Below, piece by piece: positions 6,935-14,931 of a DNA stretch of 23,005 nucleotides. Location: contig JAVBML010000030.1 of NCBI GenBank assembly GCA_031552655.1, positions 1 to 23,005 on the forward strand. Reading direction: 5' to 3'. The stretch comes from CAZTPH01 sp031552655 (GTDB lineage: Bacteria > Pseudomonadota > Gammaproteobacteria > UBA9339). The notes under the pieces are model-generated. The model saw only the letters and a program-made list of their open reading frames with translations. It had not been told where the DNA came from and made no database searches. Made by a program: the position numbers and the translations under genes. How positions within the stretch are numbered: position 1 is the first letter of the stretch; each line of letters starts with the position of its first letter.

Positions 6935-9358
6935 TTATTCTTTATCTTTAAAATGGAGTTTATATAATTCAATGGCCCAACCTAAATTTTTAATTTCCAA
7001 ATACGTTGGGAGAAAATTTTCATTGCCGTGCTTTTGCCGTAGTTCTTTAATTAGTAATTTATCTTCGTAGCTACTTGCTGCACAAAAGGCTGCCGCTAGG
7101 GGACCCAATTCTATATCAAATAGGCGATTACCTAAGCGAGATTGATAGTAGTATTGCCGCTTAGGTATTGCCGTGGATAGAATATGCAGCTGCTTTTCGT
7201 TTAGCCCTAATTTTTCATAGGCTAGCCTAATACTTGGTTCCAGTATGCGATCATTGGGCAACAGTATACGTGACGAACAAGATTCTAGGAGAACGGATGA
7301 AATCTCAGTTCTTAGGGCATCATCGATGGATTGCGTTGCGAATACTACGCTCACATTGAACTTACGTAGAGTTTTTAGCCAGTCTTTAATTTTTGAAGAA
7401 AACACTGGATGGTCTAAATAAACCCAAGCTTCATCAAGTATCAATAAAGTTGGGGTTCCTCTGAATTTTTTTTCCAACCTGTGAAATAGATAACTTAGAA
7501 CCGGGGCAATGATATTTGGAGTTCCCATGAGCTCTTCAGTTTCATAGCATTGCCATATGTCATCGCAGGGTTGCTCACCATCGGCATCCAAAAGGTGCCC
7601 AAAGGGGCCATCTATGGTATAAGTTGTAAGAGCTTGGCGTAGCTCGTTATTTTGCATCAGAGCACAGAGACCCGTTAGGGTTCTCTGATGTTGTGGCATT
7701 TGTGCTAGGGAGATTAGTGCTTCCCAGATGGTGTGTTTAACATCCGGGGTGATTTCAATTTTTTCGTTAATCAATAGCCCATATATCCATTCGGCAGCCC
7801 AAATACGCTCAGCATCTTGATCTATGTTAATTAAAGGTTGAAATGCCAGGGAAGAGTTGTTAGTACCAAGTTCATAGTAACCGCCGTTTACTCCCATGGT
7901 TGGAGCTAAAAAGCTTCCTCCTTTATCGAAAATGAATATCTGGGCATCTTTGTAGCGTCTGAATTGCATTGCCATTAGGGTTAGCAAAACTGATTTACCA
8001 GAACCCGTTGGACCTATGATCATTTGGTGACCGACGTCACCGACGTGGTTAACTAATCTAAATGGAGTTCTGCCATTGGTATGCACATACATCAATGGCG
8101 GAGCTTGTAGATGAAAATCCTTTTCCGGGCCTGGCCAGATGGTAGAAAATGGCATGAGATGAGCTAGGTTCAGTGTGTGCAATAGAGGAGCCCTAATATT
8201 GGCGTAGGCGTGGCCAGGTAAAGATGACAACCAAGCCTCCACGGCATTAAATGTTTCCGCTATGGTGGTAAAGCCAAGGCCATTGATTACTCTTTCAACT
8301 TCGCGTTGCATCTCATGGGTTTTGGCAAGGTCTTGATCCATAATGGTTATGGTCGCTGTGTAGTAGCCAAAGGATACGTAATCTTCCGCTAGCTCTTTTA
8401 GGGCGCTATCAGTATCCCGGGCTTTTTCTACCGATGCGGTATCTAAGAGCTGGCTTTCATTTCTTGTGAGCGCTTCCTGTAATAGGTTGAGCATTCCTTT
8501 TCTCTTAGCAAACCACATTCTTTTGTAATTTTTAAGCATGCTTTCCGCTTCAGGTTTGTCCAGGGGAATAAATCTGGTAACAAAGCGGTAGCACATGGGC
8601 AATTGATTGAGCTGGTCAAGGATGCTGGGAGTAGTGCCGGCGGGAAAGCTCAGAATACTAATGGTTCTTAAATGATAACCTCCAAGCTCAGGAGCTATAC
8701 CTCCCACCAGAGGCGAATCTGCAAGGAAAGCATCCAAATACATAGGATTTTCTGGGCACACAACGCGATGATTTTTAGTGGATATGGTGGAATGTAGATA
8801 GGATAAAGTTTCACTGTCATCGAGAAATTCTGTTTCGTACATAAAATCCTGCAGTATATCGCAGAATCTTTGGGTAGTAGCAATAAATAGGCTTAAGCTT
8901 TTGCGATAATCTTCGGTTTTTTCTACTTTTTCTGAAGTAATCAACTTATTAAATCGAGATATGGATTGAAATTCGGGTATAAATTGCATTGTTAGATAGT
9001 ATCTACTTTCAAAGGTTTCTTCTAATTTGGAAAATTTTTCTCGACGTTCAGCCTCTATCAATAAACTGACGGGATCAGGAAAGAAGCATTTTTCGGGATA
9101 GGAAGTATAGGGTTGCCTTTTTGCCTCTATGTACAGAGCCCAACCGGAACCAAAGCGTTTGAGAATGTTATTAAGTTTAGCAGCAGAGGAGACCAATTGG
9201 GTTTCCGTTGATGATTCTAAATCTGGACCTCGAAAGCGTATGGTTCTTTGGAATGATCCATCCTTATTTAAAATCACTCCACGAGCTACCAGTGCCGCCC
9301 AGGGCAACAAATCTGCTAGCCGATCAGATTTATGGCGATATTCCGATAAATTAAACAT
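6935..9358 (-). CDS. trbE: T4SS ATPase TrbE/VirB4
   Basis: TrbE is the large conserved cytoplasmic ATPase that powers pilus biogenesis and substrate transfer. At 807 residues it matches the usual family length. The N-terminal CagE/TrbE domain opens with NLSEYRHKSDRLADLLPWAA and contains the RFRGPDLES block typical of TrbE. The C-terminal RecA-like domain has Walker A GPTGSGKS at about 448-455 and Walker B LLILDEAW at about 635-645, followed by LRKFNVSVVFATQS. All nucleotide-binding residues appear intact, so I see no sign of decay. It follows trbD by 4 bp. It is the best marker that this cluster belongs to the trb (P-type) family rather than the F-type or Dot/Icm families. Confidence 0.95.
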   Translation of the reverse strand: MFNLSEYRHKSDRLADLLPWAALVARGVILNKDGSFQRTIRFRGPDLESSTETQLVSSAAKLNNILKRFGSGWALYIEAKRQPYTSYPEKCFFPDPVSLLIEAERREKFSKLEETFESRYYLTMQFIPEFQSISRFNKLITSEKVEKTEDYRKSLSLFIATTQRFCDILQDFMYETEFLDDSETLSYLHSTISTKNHRVVCPENPMYLDAFLADSPLVGGIAPELGGYHLRTISILSFPAGTTPSILDQLNQLPMCYRFVTRFIPLDKPEAESMLKNYKRMWFAKRKGMLNLLQEALTRNESQLLDTASVEKARDTDSALKELAEDYVSFGYYTATITIMDQDLAKTHEMQREVERVINGLGFTTIAETFNAVEAWLSSLPGHAYANIRAPLLHTLNLAHLMPFSTIWPGPEKDFHLQAPPLMYVHTNGRTPFRLVNHVGDVGHQMIIGPTGSGKSVLLTLMAMQFRRYKDAQIFIFDKGGSFLAPTMGVNGGYYELGTNNSSLAFQPLINIDQDAERIWAAEWIYGLLINEKIEITPDVKHTIWEALISLAQMPQHQRTLTGLCALMQNNELRQALTTYTIDGPFGHLLDADGEQPCDDIWQCYETEELMGTPNIIAPVLSYLFHRLEKKFRGTPTLLILDEAWVYLDHPVFSSKIKDWLKTLRKFNVSVVFATQSIDDALRTEISSVLLESCSSRILLPNDRILEPSIRLAYEKLGLNEKQLHILSTAIPKRQYYYQSRLGNRLFDIELGPLAAAFCAASSYEDKLLIKELRQKHGNENFLPTYLEIKNLGWAIELYKLHFKDKE

Positions 9359-9362
9359 AAAC

Positions 9363-9617
9363 TTATACTCTATAAAATTTTTTTTGCTTCAATAGGCGCA
9401 GTATTACTTCGAAAAAATCTGGATCCTTTTTTGTGAAAAACATTGCGGTAAAATGGAGTGCTATAAATAGAGGTAACAAGTAAACTGCTCTTAATCCTAG
9501 CACCATTGCTGCACAACTGGTCCAGTTTAGGATGGCAAACTTCCTAGGTACTCCACCTAATAGTATCGGAGTTACTAGGGAACTATGTAGAGTAATACGA
9601 TATCCTTGGATACTCAT
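9363..9617 (-). CDS. trbD: T4SS protein TrbD/VirB3
   Basis: This is a small inner-membrane protein that works with the VirB4 ATPase in pilus assembly. The 84-residue product starts GYRITLHSSLVTPILLGGVPRK, which matches the TrbD block (LHRSLxxPxLLGGxPR). A hydrophobic hairpin with two membrane segments follows at about 28-65, then a basic tail. It begins at the base after the trbC stop and ends 4 bp before trbE, so translational coupling is likely. Confidence 0.88.
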   Translation of the reverse strand: MSIQGYRITLHSSLVTPILLGGVPRKFAILNWTSCAAMVLGLRAVYLLPLFIALHFTAMFFTKKDPDFFEVILRLLKQKKFYRV

Positions 9618-9929
9618 TTAAAAAACCATTCCTCCGGAAAAACCAAATAGATCAACAACTAGACTGGAAGCGGTAAAAGCTATGGATAGCCCAAGAACAA
9701 TTTGAAATATTTTGCGCATGGTGCCTCCGGATTCTCCAAAGGCTATGCCAAAACCTGCTAACACGATTGCTATAACTCCCAGAACCTTTGATACGGGACC
9801 AGTGAGAGAATCTAAAATTTTTGCCAATGTGCCTTCCCAGGGCAATCCAGTTTCCATGGCATGGGCACTGGTCACCATGGAAAAATATAAATAACTGATT
9901 GCACCTAAAGTTAATCTTGTCTTTTTCAT
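9618..9929 (-). CDS. trbC: T4SS pilin TrbC/VirB2
   Basis: This is the pilus subunit of the secretion system. I chose the ATG at 9929 (103 residues) rather than the upstream in-frame ATG at 9968. AGAGG lies 7 bases before it, and it opens directly into a signal peptide (MKKTRLTLG then a hydrophobic run) with a cut expected after TSAHA at residue 24. The mature part begins METGLPWEG, and GLPWEG followed by LDSLTGPVSK is typical of TrbC. Two hydrophobic helices follow, separated by the loop FGESGGTMRK. RP4 TrbC is cyclised by a TraF peptidase; no such peptidase gene is in this window. It is the first gene of the trb cluster. Confidence 0.9.
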   Translation of the reverse strand: MKKTRLTLGAISYLYFSMVTSAHAMETGLPWEGTLAKILDSLTGPVSKVLGVIAIVLAGFGIAFGESGGTMRKIFQIVLGLSIAFTASSLVVDLFGFSGGMVF

Positions 9930-9975
9930 TCCTAAACCTCTTTCAATTATAAAACCCAATACTACCAATGATTAG

Positions 9976-10033
9976 TAATGGAATCCATTAAAAAACATTG
10001 CTAAGTTTTATTTATTGTAGCAAAAATCATCAA
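9976..10033 (-). promoter_or_regulatory. Candidate trb operon promoter with adjacent dyad
   Basis: On the minus strand there is TTGATG (10033-10028), a 17-base spacer and TAAAAC (10010-10005), about 75 bases before the trbC ATG. Just downstream lies an inverted repeat with 7-bp arms, TAATGGA and TCCATTA (9976-9990, one central base). This could be an operator. Both hexamers match consensus at only four of six positions, so the assignment is tentative. Confidence 0.3.
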
Positions 10034-10040
10034 TGATTAC

Positions 10041-10076
10041 CATTAGGTGTTTCTGAGCTCGTGGAAACACCTAGTG
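10041..10076 (-). terminator. Hairpin downstream of hppA
   Basis: A 13-bp stem with one G-T pair is formed by 10041-10053 and 10064-10076. Its core arms are TAGGTGTTTC and GAAACACCTA, around a 10-base loop. It starts 13 bases after the hppA stop codon. Its position suggests transcription termination or 3'-end protection between hppA and the trb cluster. There is no T tract directly after the stem on the minus strand (TTTTT comes about 14 bases later), so intrinsic termination may be partial. Confidence 0.5.
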
Positions 10077-10089
10077 ATAATGTAGTTGG

Positions 10090-12162
10090 TTAAAATTTTA
10101 AATTAGCTACTAAAGGGATAATTAGCAACGCCACTATGTTAATTATTTTTATAAGAGGATTCATTGCTGGACCAGCGGTATCTTTATAGGGGTCTCCCAC
10201 GGTATCACCGGTAATGGCCGCTCTATGAGCTTCACTACCTTTTCCTCCGTGATTGCCAATTTCTATATATTTTTTAGCATTATCCCAGGCTCCACCACCG
10301 GTTGTCATGGATATGGCTAAAAATAAACCGGTGATGATGGATCCCATTAGGACGCCACCTAGGGCTTTTGCTCCTAGAAAAATGCCGACTAAAATTGGAA
10401 TTACTATGGGTAATAGGGATGGTACAATCATCTCTTTAATTGCAGCTGAGGTTAGAATATTTACAGCTTTGGAATAATTGGGCTTAGCCGTACCTTCCAA
10501 TAGTCCGGCGATATTTTTAAATTGCTCCCTTACTTCCTTAACTATTGTGGCCGCTGCTCGTCCTACTGACTCCAGTGCCATGGCACTAAATAGATAGGGT
10601 ATCAGCCCGCCAATAAACAGGCCGATGATGACCAAATAATCGGAGAGGTCAAATAGCATGGCAATTTCAGTAATCTCTTCCAGGGCATGCTTATAATCTG
10701 CAAAAAGCACTAAAGCTGCTAGACCTGCGGATGCAATGGCATAGCCTTTGGTAACAGCTTTAGTAGTATTTCCCACGGCATCGAGGGCATCGGTAATTTC
10801 TCGCACTTCTTTCGGAAGATTAGCCATCTCGGCGATGCCTCCGGCATTATCCGTAATTGGACCATAGGCGTCGAGGGCAACAATGATACCGGTCATCGAT
10901 AGCATAGTTGTGGCAGCTATGGCTATGCCATAGAGGCCAGCTAGATTGTAGGAAATTAGAATACTAGCTGCTATGGCAATGACTGGCCAAGCGGTGGATT
11001 TAAATGACACCGCAATACCTGCTATTATATTTGTGGCATGGCCCGTTGTGGAAGCTTCGGCAATATGTTTCACGGGAGCATATTCCAAAGCAGTATAGTA
11101 TTTTGTAATATAGACCATGGCATAGGTTAGGGCCAAGCCTACTACGGCTGATCCATATATATTTAGTGCATTTAGATCTGGATTTTGAAAACCCGTGGAT
11201 CCAAATAGATATTTAGTAATAGGATAGAGTGCAAGGAGAGCAATTCCTTCGCTAATTACTAGACCTCTCATGAGGGAATTTATAATACTTCTGCCTTCCT
11301 TTGCTCTAACGAAGAGACAACCAACTATGGAGGCGATAATTGAAAAGCCACCTATCACTAGTGGATATAGGGTAGCTTCAATGTTGTAGGAACCAAATGA
11401 TAGAGCGCCTAGGAGCATGGCAGCTATGATTGTGACGGCGTAAGTTTCAAAGAGATCGGCAGCCATCCCTGCACAGTCACCTACATTATCACCTACATTA
11501 TCAGCAATTACGGCGGGGTTACGGGGATCATCTTCGGGAATATTTGATTCGATTTTACCAACCAAATCAGCACCTACGTCGGCACCTTTAGTAAAAATTC
11601 CTCCTCCTAATCTAGCAAAGATGGAAATAAGGGAGCCTCCAAAGGCTAGGCCTACGAGGGGTTTTATTATCTCCACTAGGGAAAGGGTATCCTGGTAGAT
11701 ACTATAGGTTATGGCAAAGTAACCGGCAACACCCAGTAATCCTAATCCCACGACTAACAATCCCGTGACAGTGCCACCGTGAAAAGCAATGCTGAGAGCT
11801 TTTTTTAGTCCCGTATTTCTAGCAGCTTCCGCAGTGCGCACATTGGCTCTTACGGAAATATACATACCAATGTAACCTGCGGTGCCGGAAAAGAGAGCGC
11901 CGATGGCAAATGCCAAGGCTGTGGGCCAACCAATTGCGGGAATAAATCCCATGGCTAGGAATAAGATGATTCCAACTATGCCAATAACGCTGTACTGTTT
12001 TTTTAGATATGCTGCGGCGCCTTGCTGTATGGCCAGTGCAATTTCTCGCATGCGATCTGTGCCCGTGGGTTGGGATAGAATCCAACGGCCTAAAAGCATG
12101 CCATAGACAATGGCAACAACGGCACATGCAAGTACTGCTACTAAAGATATGGGTAATGTCAT
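10090..12162 (-). CDS. hppA: K+-independent H+-translocating membrane pyrophosphatase
   Basis: This inner-membrane pump uses hydrolysis of pyrophosphate to export protons, recovering energy from biosynthetic by-products. The 690-residue product is mostly transmembrane helices, as the family requires. The hallmark block DDPRNPAVIADNVGDNVGDC lies in the first third and carries the acidic PPi/Mg-binding residues. A second block, DAYGPITDNAGGIAEM, and the C-terminal GDTVGDPYKDTAGPAMNPLIK complete the active site. The GNTTKAVTKG motif has Lys468 and Thr471, the residues that mark the K+-independent, proton-pumping subclass; K+-dependent enzymes have Ala at the Lys position. AGGG upstream of the ATG and a good sigma-70 promoter support the start. 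Confidence 0.95.
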   Translation of the reverse strand: MTLPISLVAVLACAVVAIVYGMLLGRWILSQPTGTDRMREIALAIQQGAAAYLKKQYSVIGIVGIILFLAMGFIPAIGWPTALAFAIGALFSGTAGYIGMYISVRANVRTAEAARNTGLKKALSIAFHGGTVTGLLVVGLGLLGVAGYFAITYSIYQDTLSLVEIIKPLVGLAFGGSLISIFARLGGGIFTKGADVGADLVGKIESNIPEDDPRNPAVIADNVGDNVGDCAGMAADLFETYAVTIIAAMLLGALSFGSYNIEATLYPLVIGGFSIIASIVGCLFVRAKEGRSIINSLMRGLVISEGIALLALYPITKYLFGSTGFQNPDLNALNIYGSAVVGLALTYAMVYITKYYTALEYAPVKHIAEASTTGHATNIIAGIAVSFKSTAWPVIAIAASILISYNLAGLYGIAIAATTMLSMTGIIVALDAYGPITDNAGGIAEMANLPKEVREITDALDAVGNTTKAVTKGYAIASAGLAALVLFADYKHALEEITEIAMLFDLSDYLVIIGLFIGGLIPYLFSAMALESVGRAAATIVKEVREQFKNIAGLLEGTAKPNYSKAVNILTSAAIKEMIVPSLLPIVIPILVGIFLGAKALGGVLMGSIITGLFLAISMTTGGGAWDNAKKYIEIGNHGGKGSEAHRAAITGDTVGDPYKDTAGPAMNPLIKIINIVALLIIPLVANLKF

Positions 12163-12206
12163 AAAAATTTTGCCCTATTTAAGTTTATGTGATTAATGCT
12201 TCTAGG

Positions 12207-12235
12207 ATGATACTAAATTTTTTTTACAATGCCAA
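12207..12235 (-). promoter_or_regulatory. Sigma-70 promoter for hppA
   Basis: On the minus strand TTGGCA (12235-12230) and TATCAT (12212-12207) are separated by exactly 17 bases that include an A8 tract. Both hexamers match consensus at five of six positions. The -10 lies 44 bases before the hppA ATG. This is the best promoter match I found in the window. Confidence 0.65.
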
Positions 12236-12363
12236 ATAAGATAAATTATTTGCTATCCTAAGGGTGATTAGGACATTAGTTTATGGGTGAAATCGTAAAG
12301 AACAATGGATTTAATTTTTGAGTATGCTACCATGATTTTCGAAAATATTTTAGAGAGTAAATC

Positions 12364-12813
12364 ATGAAACAGATATTTGTTTTATTTCTATGCCTGGGTT
12401 GTCTAGTTGGTTGTATGCCAAATATTTCTCCTAATACCTATGGCAGAAATGAAGTTGGTGTCGTTGGTAAAGCCTACGAAGGCGTGGTAATTGCTAGAAG
12501 AGTAGTTAGCATAGATAATAACAGTGGCGTAGGTGCTCTGGCAGGTACCATTGGTGGCGGGGCCATTGGATCCCAGGTTGGGGGTAGTAGAGCAGCTCAT
12601 ATCGTTGGTGCCGTAGGTGCTGGAGTTCTGGGAGGGACAGTCGGTAATGCCGTCGATAGAACATTCAACAATAGAATGGGGTACGAATATATTATTAGAT
12701 TGGAAAATGGTAAAAGTATCTCCATCGTTCAGGAAAAAAGTGTGCAGCTAATGGTTGGTCAGAAAGTTACAGTCATTCAAGGTGCTACTACGGCTAGAAT
12801 TATTCCCCGTTAG
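12364..12813 (+). CDS. Outer-membrane lipoprotein, SlyB/Pcp (glycine-zipper 2TM) family
   Basis: The 149-residue product has a lipoprotein signal (MKQIFVLFLCLG then LVGC) with lipidation expected at C17. The mature N-terminus includes YEGVVIARRVVSID. A glycine-zipper segment, rich in GxxxG-type spacing, covers about 57-97 (GALAGTIGGGAIGSQVGG, then GAVGAGVLGG). A small beta domain ends the protein (YEYIIRLENGKSISIVQ, VGQKVTVIQG). This is the layout of SlyB/Pcp and the rickettsial 17-kDa antigen, small outer-membrane lipoproteins tied to envelope integrity. GAGAG-like AGAGAG lies 6 bases before ATG. It is transcribed divergently from hppA, and its promoter is not clear to me. I leave the symbol empty because SlyB and Pcp cannot be told apart here. 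Confidence 0.85.
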   Translation: MKQIFVLFLCLGCLVGCMPNISPNTYGRNEVGVVGKAYEGVVIARRVVSIDNNSGVGALAGTIGGGAIGSQVGGSRAAHIVGAVGAGVLGGTVGNAVDRTFNNRMGYEYIIRLENGKSISIVQEKSVQLMVGQKVTVIQGATTARIIPR

Positions 12814-12943
12814 TTCGTGGTGAGAATTAAAAAAGAATATGCAGCTCTTCATGGGAATATTGGAAATTAATTTTTCCTTAATCTAAAGAGAAGGCAGGTT
12901 TTTGTGATCATGGGTCTGTGTCCATAATAGTAGTAGCGCTCAA

Positions 12944-12972
12944 TTGCACTGTTTTTACATTTGTTGTATAAA
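12944..12972 (+). promoter_or_regulatory. Candidate promoter for parE
   Basis: TTGCAC (12944-12949), a 17-base spacer and TATAAA (12967-12972) lie 29 bases before the parE ATG. The -10 matches consensus at five of six positions, the -35 at three. No clear Shine-Dalgarno precedes the parE ATG. The 188-bp gap between the lipoprotein gene and parE shows no RNA gene or strong terminator. Confidence 0.4.
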
Positions 12973-13001
12973 AAGTAGACTTAAAATATACCTAATTTTA
13001 A

Positions 13002-14897
13002 ATGGGCAATAAAAATTTATCATATACCGCTTCAGCTATTGAAGTATTAACTGGTTTAGAACCGGTGCAAAAAAGACCGGGGATGTATACAGATACCTCA
13101 TGTCCCAACCATCTGGCCCAGGAAGCCATCGATAATAGTGTTGATGAAGCCATTGCGGGCCATGCTAACAATATTAGTGTTCACATTTATGGAGATGGCT
13201 CCCTGGAAGTTAGAGATGATGGGCGTGGTATGCCCGTGGATATACATCCCGAAGAAAAGGTATCCGGGGTGGAATTAATACTTACTAGATTGCATGCAGG
13301 CGCTAAATTTTCTGAGAAGCACTATAAATTTTCCGGGGGATTACATGGCGTTGGTATATCCGTGGTAAATGCTCTTTCTTCCAAGTTGATAGTAACAATT
13401 AGGCGCGGAAATAAAATTTATAGTATGCAATTCAATGATGGTATACCTAAAAATAAATTGAAAGTTACCGGTGTCTTAGAAGCGAAGGAACAAGGTACGA
13501 GCCTAAGATTTTGGCCCAATGAAAAATATTTTGAGACGGTAAAATTTTCCATTCCCCAGCTTAAATATTTACTTAGAGCAAAGGCATTCTTAGCTCCCGG
13601 CTTAAAGATTAGTTTTAGCGATGAGCAAACCAGTGATGAGGAAAAATGGTACTACCGGGATGGGGTGCAGGGATATTTAGCTGCTACTTTAGTTAATATT
13701 TCACATATTCCGGAAATTCCCTTCGGTGGGCATTTAATTATAGATAGTGGAGAACTAGAGTGGGCTCTGATTTGGTCCCTGGGTGAAAAACCGCAGCTGA
13801 TGGAAAGTTACGTTAATTTAATTCCCACGATTGGTGGCGGCACCCATGTTAGTGGCTTACGTAGTGGCCTAAGTGAAGCCATGAAGGAGTTTTGTGAGCT
13901 AAGAAAATTATTGCCACGGGGAATTAAATTAGCCCCCGAGGATACCTGGGAAAATTGCAACTATATTATTTCAGTGAAGCTATTGGAACCGCAATTTTCT
14001 GGACAAACCAAGGAGAGATTAACTTCGCGCCAAGCGGCCGTATTTGTGTCGGGGGCCATTAAAGATGCTTTTGGTATTTGGCTAAACCGAAATGTGCAAC
14101 TTGGAGAGATGCTAGCAGCTTTGGTAATTAGTAATGCACAGAGGCGCATTAATGCCGATGGTAAAATGGTGCGTAGAAAGACTGTGTTTGGTCCCACCCT
14201 TCCGGGAAAATTAGCGGATTGTTCTTCCCAGGATAATCGACGCACGGAGCTTTTTTTAGTTGAAGGAGCGTCGGCAGGAGGATCCGCTAAGCAGGCGAGG
14301 GATAGAGAGCTGCAAGCGGTCATGTCTCTCCGTGGTAAAATTTTAAATACCTGGGAAATAGAATCAGAAAAAGTGCTTGTTTCCCAGGAAGTTCATGACA
14401 TTGCCGTTGCCCTGGGTATGAACCCAGGTTCTTCCAGTTTAGATAGTTTACGCTACGGTAAGGTTTGCATACTTGCCGATGCTGATTTCGATGGTTTGCA
14501 CATTGCTACTTTGCTCTGTGCTCTGTTTATGCGTCACTTTAGTGCCTTGGTTAAAGCTGGCCACCTTTATGTCGCCATGCCGCCACTCTATCGCATAGAT
14601 TTTGGTAAAGAGGTTTTCTATGCTTTGGATGAGGAGGAAAAGGATAATATTCTGGATCATCTCGGGGAAAAAAATAAAAATGTTTCCATTAATATTCAAC
14701 GTTTCAAGGGATTGGGAGAAATGAATCCCATACAGCTAAGGGAAACCACCATGTTACCCGATGCCCGTAAATTAGTACAACTAACCATTGATGATGGAGA
14801 TGGTACGGATAATTTATTGGACATGCTTTTGGCAAAGCGCCGCGCAGCGGATCGTCGACATTGGCTAGAAACCAAGGGAAATTTAGCTGAAATTTAA
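13002..14897 (+). CDS. parE: DNA topoisomerase IV subunit B
   Basis: ParE is the ATPase subunit of topoisomerase IV, which decatenates daughter chromosomes with ParA-partner ParC. The 631-residue protein aligns by eye with E. coli ParE along its whole length. It shows the GHKL ATPase (EVLTGLEPVQKRPGMY, NSVDEA, DDGRGMPVD, GGLHGVGISVVNALS), the transducer domain, toprim, and a C-terminus with RFKGLGEMNP and QLTIDDGD. The lack of a GyrB-type insertion and the QLTIDD ending mark ParE rather than GyrB. In toprim, E421 and D493/D495 (LADADFDG) provide the metal site. The usual EGDSAGG motif reads EGASAGG here, with Ala423 for Asp. It is followed by ychF after 34 bp, probably as an operon. parC is not in the window. 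Confidence 0.96.
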   Translation: MGNKNLSYTASAIEVLTGLEPVQKRPGMYTDTSCPNHLAQEAIDNSVDEAIAGHANNISVHIYGDGSLEVRDDGRGMPVDIHPEEKVSGVELILTRLHAGAKFSEKHYKFSGGLHGVGISVVNALSSKLIVTIRRGNKIYSMQFNDGIPKNKLKVTGVLEAKEQGTSLRFWPNEKYFETVKFSIPQLKYLLRAKAFLAPGLKISFSDEQTSDEEKWYYRDGVQGYLAATLVNISHIPEIPFGGHLIIDSGELEWALIWSLGEKPQLMESYVNLIPTIGGGTHVSGLRSGLSEAMKEFCELRKLLPRGIKLAPEDTWENCNYIISVKLLEPQFSGQTKERLTSRQAAVFVSGAIKDAFGIWLNRNVQLGEMLAALVISNAQRRINADGKMVRRKTVFGPTLPGKLADCSSQDNRRTELFLVEGASAGGSAKQARDRELQAVMSLRGKILNTWEIESEKVLVSQEVHDIAVALGMNPGSSSLDSLRYGKVCILADADFDGLHIATLLCALFMRHFSALVKAGHLYVAMPPLYRIDFGKEVFYALDEEEKDNILDHLGEKNKNVSINIQRFKGLGEMNPIQLRETTMLPDARKLVQLTIDDGDGTDNLLDMLLAKRRAADRRHWLETKGNLAEI

Positions 14898-14931
14898 TCC
14901 GGTACTATAAAATTTAATAAGGTAAAATCAT

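Noticed and set aside
9946..9951. Perfect TATAAT (minus strand) as trbC -10 box
   Set aside because: It lies only 16 bases before the ATG, leaving almost no leader, and no -35 is found 16-18 bases upstream (TAATCA at 17).
9930..9968. Longer trbC start at 9968, adding 13 residues
   Set aside because: The extension precedes a complete signal peptide that starts at the ATG at 9929, and only the latter has AGAGG at the right distance.
12256..12271. Inverted repeat CCTAA/TTAGG between hppA and the lipoprotein gene as an operator
   Set aside because: Arms are only 5 bp and no promoter could be assigned next to it, so chance cannot be ruled out.
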